A stretch of DNA of 64,000 nt, from contig MNCI01027436.1 of NCBI GenBank assembly GCA_015680685.1, positions 195,146 through 259,145 of the forward strand, given 5' to 3'. Positions within the stretch are counted from its first letter, which is position 1, and the number at the start of each line of letters is the position of its first letter. Positions 22,772 through 34,179 of this stretch are shown here, piece by piece. A model generated the notes under the pieces. That model made no database searches, was not told the origin of the DNA, and saw only the letters and a list, made by a program, of their open reading frames with translations. This DNA comes from Gnetum montanum (taxonomy: Eukaryota; Streptophyta; Gnetopsida; Gnetales; Gnetaceae). The position numbers and the translations under genes were made by a program.

Positions 22772-23571
22772 TGATGATCCACGATATCGTATCCGCCACA
22801 CAATATCGCGTATGTGATATCGCATCCTACCTCATCTTCTATAAATAAGAGGTAGCTTTCCTTGTTCAAGTAAGTTAGACTTAGACCCTTATCTAAACTC
22901 TTGCAGTTTTACCATTCTAGAGTTAGAATAATTCCTGTGTGCCTGCAGTAGGAATCATAGAGTGAACGGATCTTTATTCGAGCTATTTGTACCTAAGCAC
23001 ACATTTGTGTACGGCAATAAAGATGAACTTTATGATAAACCTTGCAACATAAAAATTAAGCTAAATAGTAATTAATTATTTTTGAATGTTTAATTACTTT
23101 GCTAGTTAATTAATCTCTCTCTCAACCCTTGACTCTCCTAGTTAAGTACATTCAGTACGACGGCTTTGAACATGTGTGTAGCACTTGGTAACCTAGTAAT
23201 GATTAACCTTTGGTAATCCCAGTAGTGTTGCACTGGTTCAAGATGTGTGCGACAAGTGGGAATGGATACTAGTGTTAGGAACAATTAGAACATAGTTAGT
23301 AAATAGTTAATGTAAGTTAGTCACTTAGTTCTCTTTACCTTCCTCTATTAGCATACAACATTAAAAAGATAAAAGCTATAAAAATCATACACCTTAAGCT
23401 TACTTAACCATACAATCATGATAATACAAGTAAGTTTGGGAAGACAACGATTGATTAATCTGGAGTGTTCCATTAAGGCACATAAGCACTTAGTCCTTGG
23501 AGTTCAACTGGATCGCATGTGAAACGCTCATCTTCATATGGTTCAGTGTAGGGGTACCTCACCACTTATCA
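22772..23571 (+). repeat. Left (5') LTR of family 2 element
   Basis: An 800-bp LTR starts TGATGATCC and ends CTTATCA. It aligns along its length with 29,046-29,826 with scattered substitutions, plus an extra stretch near its start that includes the palindrome ACGATATCGT (22,781-22,790). The TATA box is at 22,840. Many C-to-T and G-to-A differences between the LTRs indicate an old insertion. Confidence 0.9.
22840..22847 (+). promoter_or_regulatory. TATA box in left LTR, family 2
   Basis: TATAAATA in CATCTTCTATAAATAAGAGG; the right LTR has the same box at 29,095-29,102. It is the expected promoter of the element. Confidence 0.7.
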
Positions 23572-23592
23572 TTGGCACCGTTGCTGAGGACT
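23572..23592 (+). other. Primer-binding site, family 2
   Basis: TTGGCACCGTTGCTGAGGA directly follows the left LTR. It is close to the TGGCGCCGTTGCCGGGG-type site of Athila-like plant elements, usually attributed to tRNA-Asp; the differences from it are mostly transitions. Confidence 0.75.
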
Positions 23593-23715
23593 TAGTTGTT
23601 TCTGTACTACATAGAACATAGAAAATCATTCATATCATTGGGATGCTAGAACGAACCCTTAGGTTTAATCAAGGAAAGATAAAACAATGGTAGATCACAC
23701 ACAGAACAAGACAAA

Positions 23716-26270
23716 ATGTCTTCTTCTTCACACAAGAGCACTTCACTGCCTAGGACTAACACAAGAGACAGTCAGCAGCATAACACACATAACCAAGATC
23801 CACCAGTTTCTCAACAATTTCAAGTAGTATATACCCATCACAATGATTATGCACCCGATTTCACCTTTATTCTCCACCATGATGAACAACTACATTGGAG
23901 ATACTTGGAGGGCAACATAGTGTTGCCTCCAAACCGATTAGTCCCCACTTTTATAAGCAAAATACATTTCTTGTGATCATGACATAAGGGACTATCATCT
24001 CATAGAAGTGCAATTTCAACGGGACTTGCGATAGGAGAGTTACCTCACATCCTTGAAGGGTAAATGGCCCCATAACGCCCCACACGTTTTAAGAAAAATT
24101 GGGAATGGTGAACTGGTTTCAATAGGTTCCCCACCAATTGATGTTCTCCCTCCAAACAATGGTCAGGAGATGGCATATCAGAACCTCCACTCTATGGTTC
24201 ACAACCTTGGCTCTGATCCCCATGAACACGAAGTGTTCAACAAGGGAACACAAACACATGATAAGGGTGGACGCTCTGATTGTAATCATGATCAAGGCCA
24301 AGGCCACCGAAGAGAAGGTAGAAAACATCGTCAAGATGATGGTTCTCCTTCTTCTTCATCTTCATCATCACATTCACCCTCTCCTTCAGTGTCTGGACAC
24401 AGCCATAAGGAACCTAACCATGAGGATAAAGGAAAATAGAGTCAAAAACATCGATGAGATAGTCGAGAATGAGGACAAGGGTACTCTAAGGAATCACAAC
24501 ATAAAAGAAGGGAGAGTAGGGAACCACGTAGACATCACAGAAACTATGAATGAGATGACCATGAAGACCCCTACTCGCAACTAGAAGCATGTGAGATATC
24601 ATGGAGGCTGTAAGAGTTCCAACAAGGCATCAAAAGGACAGTAGGATCAAGAGGTTAGACATGAACAATATCCCACAATTTGAAGGGGGATACAACGTTG
24701 ATCCTCAAAATCACCTACAAGCATTCCACAATGCATGTGCCTTGCAAAACATCAAGAACAAATGGAAAAAATTAAGGTTGTTCCCAAGGACACTAGTAAA
24801 AGAAGCGGAAAGCTAGTACCGATCCTTAGAACTAGAATCTATTCAGAGGTGGAGTACAATGTTAGAACTATTTAATGATAAGTACCAAATGTACTCCCAA
24901 GTGTCTAACCTATGAAAGAAAATCCAAGGATGGAAGTATGGAAATCATGAACCCTTGGATGCTTCCATGGGCCGCTATTATGCACTATTACATCGTTGCT
25001 TAGGCCATGGTTATTCGCAATGGGATCAACTATGCCATCTCATAGATGGACTTAGGCATGAAACAAGGAGAACCCTTGGAATGTATGCCCAAGGGAGATT
25101 ATCAGAGCTTAGGTCTCATTAGGTTCATAGATTGCTAGAGCAAGTAGCCAAGGAAGAAGGGGAGCTATGTATGAGAGAAAGTACGGAAGAGTACAACCAA
25201 GATCCTTCCCTTTGAAAAAGGGGAGTGAGATTCTGTGAGGAGGCATAAGAGTCACCACTCGAAGAGATGATGAATAGGAAAACTTTTCCACTCTAAAAGT
25301 TAACAACCAAAGTATCAACAAAGGTAGACCAAATGTGGGACTCCCTGGATAGTAGGTTTGAAACTATTCTTAAAATCATAGAGGAGTCTAAGGAGCGAGG
25401 TAGTAACTATAACAAAAAGAAAAAGAGAGAAGTGGACAATGCATGTAATAAAGGTAAGGGCAAAATGGCCATCATCGAAGAGGTTGTGGATTTAGACAAG
25501 GACAATGACGGTGGATGTGAGATATGCCAATACGAGCATCCTAAGGGATGTTGCCCAGTGATCTCACATCTACAAGACTTTGGGGTGTATGCACTCAACC
25601 CATGATTTAATAAATGGCAAGAACCCCGATGGTTACCTTATCCCCAAGGTAACCCAAGGCAGTTCCACCAACCTTCAACGTATTATCCAAGTGGAACTCC
25701 ACCACAACCTGTTGAGCAACATCAATAGTGGCAATCCCCATAGTCATGGGGGATGCCACCACCAAGGTAACAATACCCCTACTGACAACCGGACCCATAT
25801 GGCTACTACATGCAGCATCTGATCTCTCCTCGTGACTCTATTAGTCACATTACACCACAACATTACTACCAAGCTCAGGAGTATTTTAGAACTCCTTCTC
25901 CTAGGGGAGATAACCCACAAACATACCATCCTCCAAATCCATCTGCAACTCTCACACTGATAGCTCCATTACCACCCACTCATGCAATGCAAGGGGAACT
26001 CCCCACTCAACCGTAGTAATGCAATACTATGAGGGCTGTGAATCTTCAACCCGCTGCTAGTTCTGACAACCGTATGAAGAGAATACCTTTCTTTAGGACC
26101 AATAGTCCAACTAAGCCCTCACAACCACAATCGGGTGAACCTTTGAATGCCTCTCCATCAAATGAGGCTTCAAAGCTTCCTTCAAACCAAAAATCGAGCT
26201 CAACGCACATAGTTATGTTAACACGTCGTTACTAACTAGATTAAGGAGGGCCACCTTCCAAGGAAATTCT
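23716..26270 (+). pseudogene. Gag of family 2 element (broken)
   Basis: The frame beginning with ATG at 23,716 (MSSSSHKSTSLPR) leads into a disordered Ser/His-rich part (24,300-24,440). The gag core follows at 24,601 (DMNNIPQFEGGY, DPQNHLQAFHNACALQN, KWKKLRLFPRTL, then LELFNDKYQMYSQ). A lysine-rich stretch and a Cys/His cluster (CEICQYEHPKGCCPV near 25,520-25,560) look like a nucleic-acid-binding knuckle. A Pro/Gln/Tyr-rich tail runs to about 26,230. The core frame is shared from 24,601 to 26,230 with several stops. Gag would form the element particle. The knuckle spacing is not a classical CCHC. Confidence 0.75.
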
Positions 26271-26706
26271 CTAATCCTAGAAGCCCTCTATTCTATCTCT
26301 GAGTTGCTGGGAATGAACCATGTAAAGCTCTTCTGGACTCAGGTTCTGAAGTCAACCTAATATCACAAGAGATGTACAAAACCTAGAACTTCCTCCATTA
26401 AGGAAGAGTAATATTCGACTAGAGCTGGTTAACCAGTCCATCACTATCCCCTTGGAACTGGTGGAGGACATCGTTACTACTATGTGTGGGTGGTCATACC
26501 CAGCTGATTTCTTAGTGATACAAGTAAAAAATGATAAAGGGGACTTCCAAATAATCATGGGAAGAGCATGGCTAAGTACCATTAATGCACACCTAGGAAT
26601 CCATGATCTTTCCCTAGAAATATCTAAGGAAAACACTCTTGGAAAGATCAAGAAGAAGAAGGTTCCATGCATCACATATAGTGATATAGGGTGTGACTGT
26701 GTGTAG
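26270..26706 (+). pseudogene. Aspartic protease of family 2 element
   Basis: The catalytic triad is readable as LLDSGSEVNLIS, with GACTCAGGT at 26,336-26,344 encoding D-S-G. One frameshift later the domain continues as LELVNQSITIPLELVEDIV, then VIQVKNDKGDFQIIMGRAWL, which contains the family's conserved ILGRPWL-like motif. The protease would cut the Gag polyprotein. The D-S-G triad is preserved despite the surrounding decay. Confidence 0.8.
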
Positions 26707-27165
26707 AAATGTTCAGCATCACCTGCATGCAACCAGTATGCACAAGAAATTAACATACAAAAGTGCCTGTATGTAGCAACCACACAACAAGAAGACACCT
26801 AGTGGTTGATAGCTCATCAAGAGAGCAACTCACCAAAGTGCATGGAACTAACTAAGGGAATAACTAGTGCCTACATCGAAATCATAGATGAACTCAAGCA
26901 AGTCCGTCGCTAACTTCCAAACCTTAACCTAAAAACATCAATTGGGGGAAGTTGGAAATTACTAAAAAATTTAAACAAGCACTTTGATAAGAAGTTGTTA
27001 GTCAATGTGCAATAGACAAAACTTTACCATGAATCTAGAATGGTCAATGCACATAGTACCTCTGAGAAGGGACAACCCTACTCATTATTTCAGATCTTCT
27101 CCTTCTAACTCAATCATGGGGGAGATGGCCACCTCTACTAATCAATTGAGGCCCTCAGTTCATTT
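26707..27165 (+). pseudogene. C-terminal extension of family 2 gag-protease frame
   Basis: The same frame continues past protease with stops and reads segments such as SNSPKCMELTKGI, AYIEIIDELKQVRR and KGQPYSLFQIFSF. It then dissolves into T-rich sequence. No RT motif is present. It is probably the end of the polyprotein in this non-autonomous element. Confidence 0.4.
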
Positions 27166-29045
27166 TTAAGTTTTTTTTACATATTTTTGTTTTACAAATT
27201 TCTTTAAATTTTCTTGTTTTTGTTTTGCAACATCGTTTATACTCTTTCATTTCTTTTTGTATTTTTTTGTGTTATTAGGTTTGTCACCTAATAAGTGCTC
27301 CTGATGGTGGTATGAACTGTATTCTATTGGTTGCTAATGTTTGGTTTTTACCTTTGAGTTATAATGTTGATACTAAGGTATGGTTCTTTTGATATAATAG
27401 GCAATGAGTCCACATCATCCATGCATCCATGAATTTCTATGGTCTCTCTTGGCTTGGAACTATATAGTCCCTTTCTTTAAATAATAGAACTATCAACGAA
27501 TTGGTGACTGGGCATTTCTCAAACTAAGAAAGGACTCAAGGATTGAAAAGGATGTGACTTCAAGGAGATTTGATGCATTTGTGCTAGCCATTCTCTTGGG
27601 TGCTTGGATGTTTTCTTCTTGAATTTTCCTTACCATTCCAACATTGCTCCATTTTTGAGAAGTTAAGCTACTAAAAATAATAAGTCTTTGCATAGTGTGG
27701 TTCTCATGCAAAAAAAAAAAGTGAGAATTCAAAGCACACCCCTTAGAAAAAATAATTCTCTGGGCTACAAGCACTATTTATGGAACTAAACAAACATGTT
27801 CTCTCTAACTAAGGCCCTCACTCACTTCCTACTCTTTCCTTTCTCATTTCTTTGGAATGGTGGTGACTCTTTGGCAGAAGCATTCTTGCTACTTCAAGTG
27901 GATGCATTGGCCAAGTGTATTAATGCGAAGTCACTAGATGTGAATTGTTTGAGGCTAGATTTGGAATGAGATCTACTAAGTCACATTAACCATAAATACA
28001 CAAGGGGCTCTACACCACCTTGTTCTTGGGAATCCATTCCATTCTCTTCTCCTCATCATTCTTTCTCCATTTTCCACCTCATTATCGGTTGTATCAATAG
28101 TCTATATTTTGGTTGATGCATTGTTTTCTTTTTGGTAAATTCTTGTGGTTAAGACTTTAACTCTTGCTTCCAAATGACATTTCCAGAGCCTATGGACTCT
28201 TTAAATGTGGGATTGTCAGAGCATTATGGGCATGAGCCTACTTTGGGGAGGACCCACTGGCATTCCTAATTGGTGGATCAGTTAACTTCTTTTCCTTAAA
28301 CATTACTACAATCAACATTTATTTTCTTCATTTCCACCTCTGACATCCATTTTATCAATGTTTTCATTGTTTCTTTTTCTCCATCTTTCTTATTTTTTAT
28401 CTTTTTCCATTCTATCACTACAGGAGGATTGCGCTTCGTCATGGGGGTCCTAGTCCAATTTTTNAGGAGGATTGCGCTTCGTCATGGGGGTCCTAGTCCA
28501 ATTTTTTCAGTTCTCTCCTAACCCCTACACCTTGGGTAGTTACTAGTGTTATATCTCCAAAATCCATATTAGCCATATCACAACTTAGTCAATGGACCTT
28601 ACACCGAGGCAAGGTATCAACTATATTGTGATTTACTTATCCTTGATCATATGTGACTATGTTGTGTGTGTAGATGAAAATCATACAATAATGGACTGAA
28701 GCTGGAGGAAACACTTAGGATGGATTGGTGCTAGAACAGTTATGCAAGGAACAAGATTGATGGCATGCTTATGGATGGCCAATGGAAAGTGCAATCTTGG
28801 CGTTAGCAGCAACACATCTTCTTCTTTTCTCTCTCTTCTATCTTAGCTGCCAAATAAGGCTAGATGTCAAATGTGTATAGTGTTCACTCTTGTGGTCATG
28901 AACACTAATATTTCCATGTATTGTAATGATGATCCGTTCACATGTCACCCCATTCACCATTAGTGTCATTCAAGTCAATAATCCCATACCTTCCCAATAT
29001 TTTGTAAGGAACTCAAGGATGAGTTTTTATTCAATCATGGGGGTA
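27166..29045 (+). other. Non-coding 3' region of family 2 element
   Basis: About 1.9 kb rich in T and CT runs, without protein similarity in any frame that I can support. Its last 50 bases (AGGAACTCAAGGATGAG and a TCATGGGGGTA tract, 29,035-29,045) match the sequence bordering the other family 2 LTR (40,234-40,290, minus). The tract is therefore the polypurine tract. A single N with duplicated flanks lies at 28,464. Confidence 0.6.
28422..28506. other. Assembly artefact: N between identical 42-bp flanks
   Basis: Bases 28,422-28,463 are identical to 28,465-28,506, and a single N separates them. This is the signature of two contig ends that overlap but were joined by a gap character. Confidence 0.9.
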
Positions 29046-29826
29046 TGATGAGCCATGATATTGCATACATGATATCACGTCTTACCTCATCTTCTATAAA
29101 TAACAAGTGGCTTCCCTTGTTCAAATAAGTTAGACTTAGACCCTTAGCTAAAATATCATAGTTTTACCATTCCAGAGTTAGAATAATTCCTGTGTGCTCG
29201 TAGTAGGAGTCATAGAGTGAATGGATCTTTATTCAAGAAATGTTTACCTAAGCACACATTTTTGTATGGTAATAAAGACAAACTTTATGATAAACCTTGC
29301 AGCATTTAGATTAAGCTAAATAGTAATTAATTATTGTTGAATGTTTAATTGCTTTCCTTGTTAATTAATCTCTCTCTCAACCCTTGACTCTCCTAGTTAA
29401 GTAGAATCAATATGACCACTTCGAGCATGTGTGTAGTGCTTGGTAACCCAATAACGATTAGCGTTTGGTAATCTCAACAGCGTTGCACTAGTTCAGGATG
29501 TATGCGGCAAGTGGGAATGGATACTAGTGTTAGGAATAATTAGAACTTAGTTAGTAAATAGTTAATGTAAGTTAGTCACTTAGTTCTCTTTACCTTCCCC
29601 TATTAGCATAAGACATTAAAAAGATAAAAGCTATAAAAATCATACACCTCAAGCTTACTTAACCATACAACCATGACAATACAAGTAAGTTTGGGAAGAC
29701 AACGATTGATTAACCTTGAGTGTTCCATTAAGTTGTGTAAGCACTTAGTCCTTGGAGTTTAATTGGATCACATGTGAAACACTCTTATTCATATGGTTGA
29801 GTGTAGGGGTACCTCGCCACTCATCA
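29046..29826 (+). repeat. Right (3') LTR of family 2 element
   Basis: A 781-bp LTR starts TGATGAGCC and ends CACTCATCA, directly after the polypurine tract. It has the TATA box at 29,095 and lacks part of the palindromic start seen in the left LTR. Confidence 0.9.
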
Positions 29827-29831
29827 CCTGG

Positions 29832-31500
29832 TCATCTGTGGATGAAGCTGTAAGTTGCGTGGCTATTGCTTGACCCTTTGTAGATGACTGTGCTACATAG
29901 TGTAGGCCAAATTCTCTAGTTATTACTTTCCACCTAGCTATCTTGCTACTTTCATATATATTGGTTGTAATGGCCCTAAGTATGTTATTTTTGCAAATGA
30001 TATTGATGTAGCTATGAAACAAATAGTGTCTTCATTTTTTAAGTGCAATACTAAGGCAAGGCAATTTTTTCCATGTCATTATATTTGGCTTCATAGGCTA
30101 TCAGTGCATTGCTCAGGTAGTAAATAGGAATCTCAGAGCCATCATCCCTTTTTCAGCAGAGCAAAGCAACAATGGACATATCTAAAGTTGCAAGATAAAT
30201 GTAAAAGGAGCTTATCCCTTTGTGGAGGGTAATTGGTAGGAAGATGAACAAGCTTCTTTTTCAAGTTATTGAATGCTTCTTGGCATTGGTTCGTCCATTC
30301 AAAGTTAGCTCCTTTTTTAAGTAACTATTTCATCGAGTGTAATTTATCTATCAACCTCACTATAAATCTTCATATAAACTATATCTTGCCTTGAAATACA
30401 TGCAACTCTTTAAGGTTTATAGGTGTTGCTAAGTTGACAATGGCTTTAACTTTATCTAGGTCTACACGTATTCCTATTTTTGACACTATGAAGCCTAACA
30501 TGCATCCATTTTTGACATTGAAGACACATTTTTTAGGATTGAGACCAAGGTCATGCCTATAGCAACATTGAAGAACTAGGTTCAAGTCATTTGCGTGATC
30601 AGGAGCTTTCTCCAATTTAATTGTTATATCGTCCACATAGTCATTTAGCTGTTCCAAAAGATAGTCACTAAAGATGTAAGTCATTGTCTATTGGTATGTT
30701 GCTCCAACATTTTTGAGTTTGAATGGCATCATTGTATAACAAAAGGTTCCCCAAGGGGTCATAAAGGTAGTAGCAAGTTGATGTTCTAGGTTTATGAAAA
30801 TTTGATTGTACCTCAAGAATCCATCCATGAAGGATAATAGGGCATGGCCAGCTACAATATCGACCAATTGGTCAATACTAGGCAATGGAAAATTGTCCTT
30901 GATGGTTTCTTTGTTCAAATCTTGGAAGTCTATACAAATGTGTATGCCTCTAGTTTTCTTGGAAATGACTACGATGTTTGATACCCAATCCATGTAATCA
31001 ACCACCTGAATGAACCCGGTTTGGTAAAGCTTAGTGATTTCATCATGCATGGCTAATGCAATCTCTAGTTTAATTTTGCAAGTTGTTTGTTTGACTACTT
31101 TGACAACTGAATCTAAGATAATGTTGTGTTGTATTATGCATGGATCTAAGCTTGGCATGTCTTCATAAGACCATGCAAACACTTTGACATTATCATTAAG
31201 GACTTTAGTGATATTCTACCATACTTGTGGCTCTAGTAAAAAGCTAAGTTTCAATGTTCTCGCCTTACTTTCACATGTGGTCATGGGAATTTCTATAAGT
31301 GGATCCTTAGTTATGTCATCAACCTCCAGGTCTAACACTTGGACTAGATGTTCTAGCTAGTCTAGTGATGTTTCTAAGGATGCTACGTTGGTGTTACAAG
31401 GAGGTGGCTCAAAGTCTACAAGCTATATGTTCAAGTGTCTCATGAATCTACCATGGGGTCCGGTTAAGATTAAAGGCAAATGGAGATCATCATGTGCAGC
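29832..31500 (-). pseudogene. RT and RNase H part of copy B pol
   Basis: The minus strand carries a pol N-terminal linker (near 31,480-31,190), the RT entry (31,182-30,688, with DFQDLNKETIKDNFPLPSIDQL and WGTFCYTMMPF), and the RT active site YVDDITIK (near 30,640). The RT C-terminal part follows (LNPKKCVFNVKNG, GFIVSKIGIRVDLDKVKAI), then RNase H (near 30,180-29,930). The tail FGLHYVAQSSTKGQAIATQL leads into aRNH, cut by the family 2 element. The YVDD motif is intact, but stops elsewhere break the gene. The pol of copy B therefore reads 31,500 to 29,832 and then 22,771 to 20,985. Confidence 0.8.
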
Positions 31501-31609
31501 CATTCCGAAGCAATCCTACAAAATAGCCAACAAACAAAAGATGTCAAGTGGCACCTACCTAACATAGCAACATAATGTAAAATGTATGTAAAGTAATTAT
31601 GCAATATCT

Positions 31610-31865
31610 CAAAATTGCTAGTTTAAGATCATAGCAGATCGTAACTACGTGTAGGATGTCAAACTATATTTCAAAATTTCCAATTTAAGGTCTTATTAGA
31701 CCATCATTATGCCTATAGTGTAATAGGAATTTCAAAATTGCCATTTTAAGGTCATAGCAGACCATGCGATAGTTTAAGGCCATTCCGAGCTGTAACTAGT
31801 TTAAGACCATTTCGGGTCATGACTAGTTTAAGGCCATTTTGAATGATGGGCCATTTATGATATGT
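31610..31865. repeat. Dyad minisatellite array, 5' side of copy B pol
   Basis: About seven units. The first ones have GATC/GATC and GGTC/GACC arms (ATAGCA-type loops). The later ones change to GGCC- and GACC/GGTC-armed units with an ATTTCG-type loop, the type otherwise seen next to the protease end (33,700 and 59,255). The switch of unit type inside one array suggests a deletion that joined two arrays. No gene lies at 31,501-31,609. Confidence 0.65.
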
Positions 31866-31879
31866 TATTAACTACTACT

Positions 31880-33445
31880 AATGTGCTAAGAGGATGTGCT
31901 AATTACAAAGATTGGAGAGAGGGCTATTGAAGCAACAGTAGAGGTAGTAACAAAAGGAGGACCTCCTCAAGCTAAGGAGAGGAAGGATCATGAAGATGAA
32001 GTACCTAGCATAGTAGAGACCCTCCAACAATTGGAGGAGGAGGGTTTGCTTCATCCTAATGGCGTTGATTTTGATTACCTATTTGATGATGTACAGCTAG
32101 GTGACCCTCCTGCACTCATGCCTAAGGGCTTGCTAGGTAAGTAATTTGGATCACCATCTATTAGTGCCTTTTTGCTCTAACATCTTTGGCTATTTGGTTG
32201 CATGATAATTGCATTATTGTATTACAGCCTTAGATGTGCCTACCAGTGGTCCAACATCTACCTACCACATGGAGTTGTGGGTAGACATGCCTAACAAATT
32301 TACCTTTATGAAGGGTATTGTGAAGGACACGGTGAACCATTTACAACAAATAGATCCTAAGCTTGGTATGTTTGCTATGTTGCTTTGCTTTGTGTTGCTG
32401 TACTACTTGCATGCTTTGGTTTTGGTTCAAATTAATCCATTATTGTGTGCTTGTAGGTTCTAAGCTTCAATGTGATATCAGTAAGGTGGTAAATGTCGAT
32501 TTCCTCCTTGACCTCCCTCTTAAGGTGGATCAAGTGTCTCATCGCATGTATGAGATTATGAGCAAGTGCATGCTTTTCTATGTGAAAGCATTATGGATCT
32601 ACAAGCAATCAAATGAGCAACTGTGGAAATGTATGCACAAGCTTTAGGAGAGAGTGACCAACTAGGATACAAAGATCAAGGATCTTCAATCCTAATATGA
32701 CTTTCTAGAGGTAAGGTCATAGGGAGACAACACCTGGAGGACCTTTGAGATAGAATACACTTGTTATTGGTCAACACTTAGAGGTAAAAATGATGCCACA
32801 CCATAAGTGATTGAGTAATGGTTTTATATGGACCTACTCACCTAGAAAAACCAAGACTAAAAGAATTATAGTACTAAGATGTACCAGTGGGGGAAAACTT
32901 AGAAGAACCACAAGCACCAATACAAGCATGAGCATGATGCATCCCTTTGAGGGTACAAGGAAGAGTCAGTCAAACACCACTACCTTCATATGTTTATTGA
33001 GGTAATTGGTGAGAGGTAGGACTATGATTTGTTTGCTTGACATATAGTTGTGAGTGGCTCTCTCAAGAGGTAGATCATCACCCCCTTAGGAGAGACATCT
33101 TCTTTTACCTTTTGCATGGAGCCACCCACATGAACCACTGTGGACAAAGGCAAGACCCTTACAAGGATTGACTTTGACCAGGAAGACTAGAGGTAGCTTT
33201 TAGAGGCCGAGATCCTCCATTGCATGAAGGTTGGCCTTGAAATGTTACCTTCAAAAGACATCGATGTAAGACCTTCTTAGATTATTTTTTTTCCTTGTGT
33301 TTTGTGTTAACTTATGTATTACATGTTTGCCTACTAACTACTTGTTTTGTTGCAATTGTAGCAACAGGTACCAGAAGATGCCTTAAGCCTTAGCAATGCA
33401 ATGGGGAAAGAAGCACCTCCACCACCACCCAGTACCACTAGTTGA
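31880..33445 (+). pseudogene. Opposite-strand spliced gene, exons 5-8 (block B)
   Basis: Four exons are supported by GT-AG borders, phase agreement and similarity to copy C. Exon 5 ends 32,136 (DPPALMPKGLLG, then GTAAGT). Exon 6 is 32,228-32,365 (ELWVDMPNKFTFMKGIV, ending DPKLG). Exon 7 is 32,457-33,265 (SKLQCDISKVVNVDF, then many TAG stops). Exon 8 is 33,362-33,445 (QQVPEDALSLSNAMG, stop TGA). The upstream exons and promoter are missing here: the gene passes straight from a minisatellite array into exon 5. The predicted protein is acidic and proline/glutamine-rich, without a domain I know. Confidence 0.65.
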
Positions 33446-33699
33446 ACATGTCCTGATGTAGCCCTGCTATTGGACATTTTTGCATTTTTTTTGTATTTTT
33501 TGTTGCTCATGTAGATCATGCTATGTACTAATATTCATGTGATATCTAGTGTATGTATTCACTATATGTCTAATGTGTAGTGTGCAAACTTTTTTATGTT
33601 TTATTACATTCTATTTTGCACTTACTATGCTTGTAATGTGATGGATTAATGCACTAATTTGGGATTATGTTGTGATAAGGAAACTAAGCCATTGCGAGC

Positions 33700-33925
33700 C
33701 CCATGCAAGTTTAAGGCCATAACGGGAGGGCCAATGCTAGTTTAAGGCCATTTTGGGCTATGTTGATGGAATTAAAGGTGCTAGTTTAAAGCCATTTTGG
33801 GCTATGATGATAGTTTTAGGTCATTCCAGGCTATTGTAAGAGGATGAAAAGCATTGTCAATTTTAGGTCATAACAGGCCATGTAGTGCTAATTTAAGGCC
33901 ATGGAAAGCCATGCAGTGCTATTTC
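33700..33925. repeat. Dyad minisatellite array between opposite-strand gene and protease, block B
   Basis: Units of the CTAGTTTAAGGCCATTTTGGGC type carry GGCC-like arms around a 6-nt loop. The matching array in copy C is at 59,255-59,535. The 33,446-33,699 interval between stop codon and array is AT-rich and shares a TTTTTTGTATTTTTTG tract with copy C just after its stop codon, probably the 3' UTR. Confidence 0.7.
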
Positions 33926-34179
33926 TCTTTTTGTGATTTTAACTTTTAATATTTTTATGCATTTTTATGTTTTTCATGCATAAGCTAATAACTGCTGAAG
34001 TGTCAACTAAACAAGAAAATACATAAAAAAAAGCAAACAAATGCATAATATAAGTAATAAAGATAAATGTAAATGCATAGATAAATGCAATGCAAGAAAA
34101 AAATGAAATGCATGGCTAAATGTACAAGTAAAAGGTAGATAGGTACCTAGTGTGGGTTGGACTAAGGAGATGCCTTAGT

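Larger units (their letters stand above)
22772..29826 (+). mobile_element. Non-autonomous gag-protease LTR element (family 2)
   Basis: A complete 7,055-bp plus-strand element: left LTR 22,772-23,571, primer-binding site, gag-protease reading frame, a 1.9-kb region with no gene, polypurine tract, right LTR 29,046-29,826, and a diverged 5-bp duplication. There is no reverse transcriptase, RNase H or integrase, and the available space excludes a lost full pol unless it was deleted. It resembles gag-only terminal-repeat elements that depend on a helper. It sits in the aRNH region of the copy B pol. A second family 2 element is at 39,328-42,101. Confidence 0.85.

Noticed and set aside
24138-24584. 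A 148-codon plus-strand ORF
   Set aside because: Alternative frame over the low-complexity Ser/His-rich part of gag. The gag core frame starting at 24,601 is different.
26352-26798. A 148-codon minus-strand ORF
   Set aside because: It lies opposite the family 2 protease, which has a D-S-G site and a conserved GRAWL motif on the plus strand.
30806-30997. Plus-strand ORFs over the pol regions (also 11,146; 13,400; 48,571; 49,249)
   Set aside because: They are shadows of the minus-strand RT and integrase frames.
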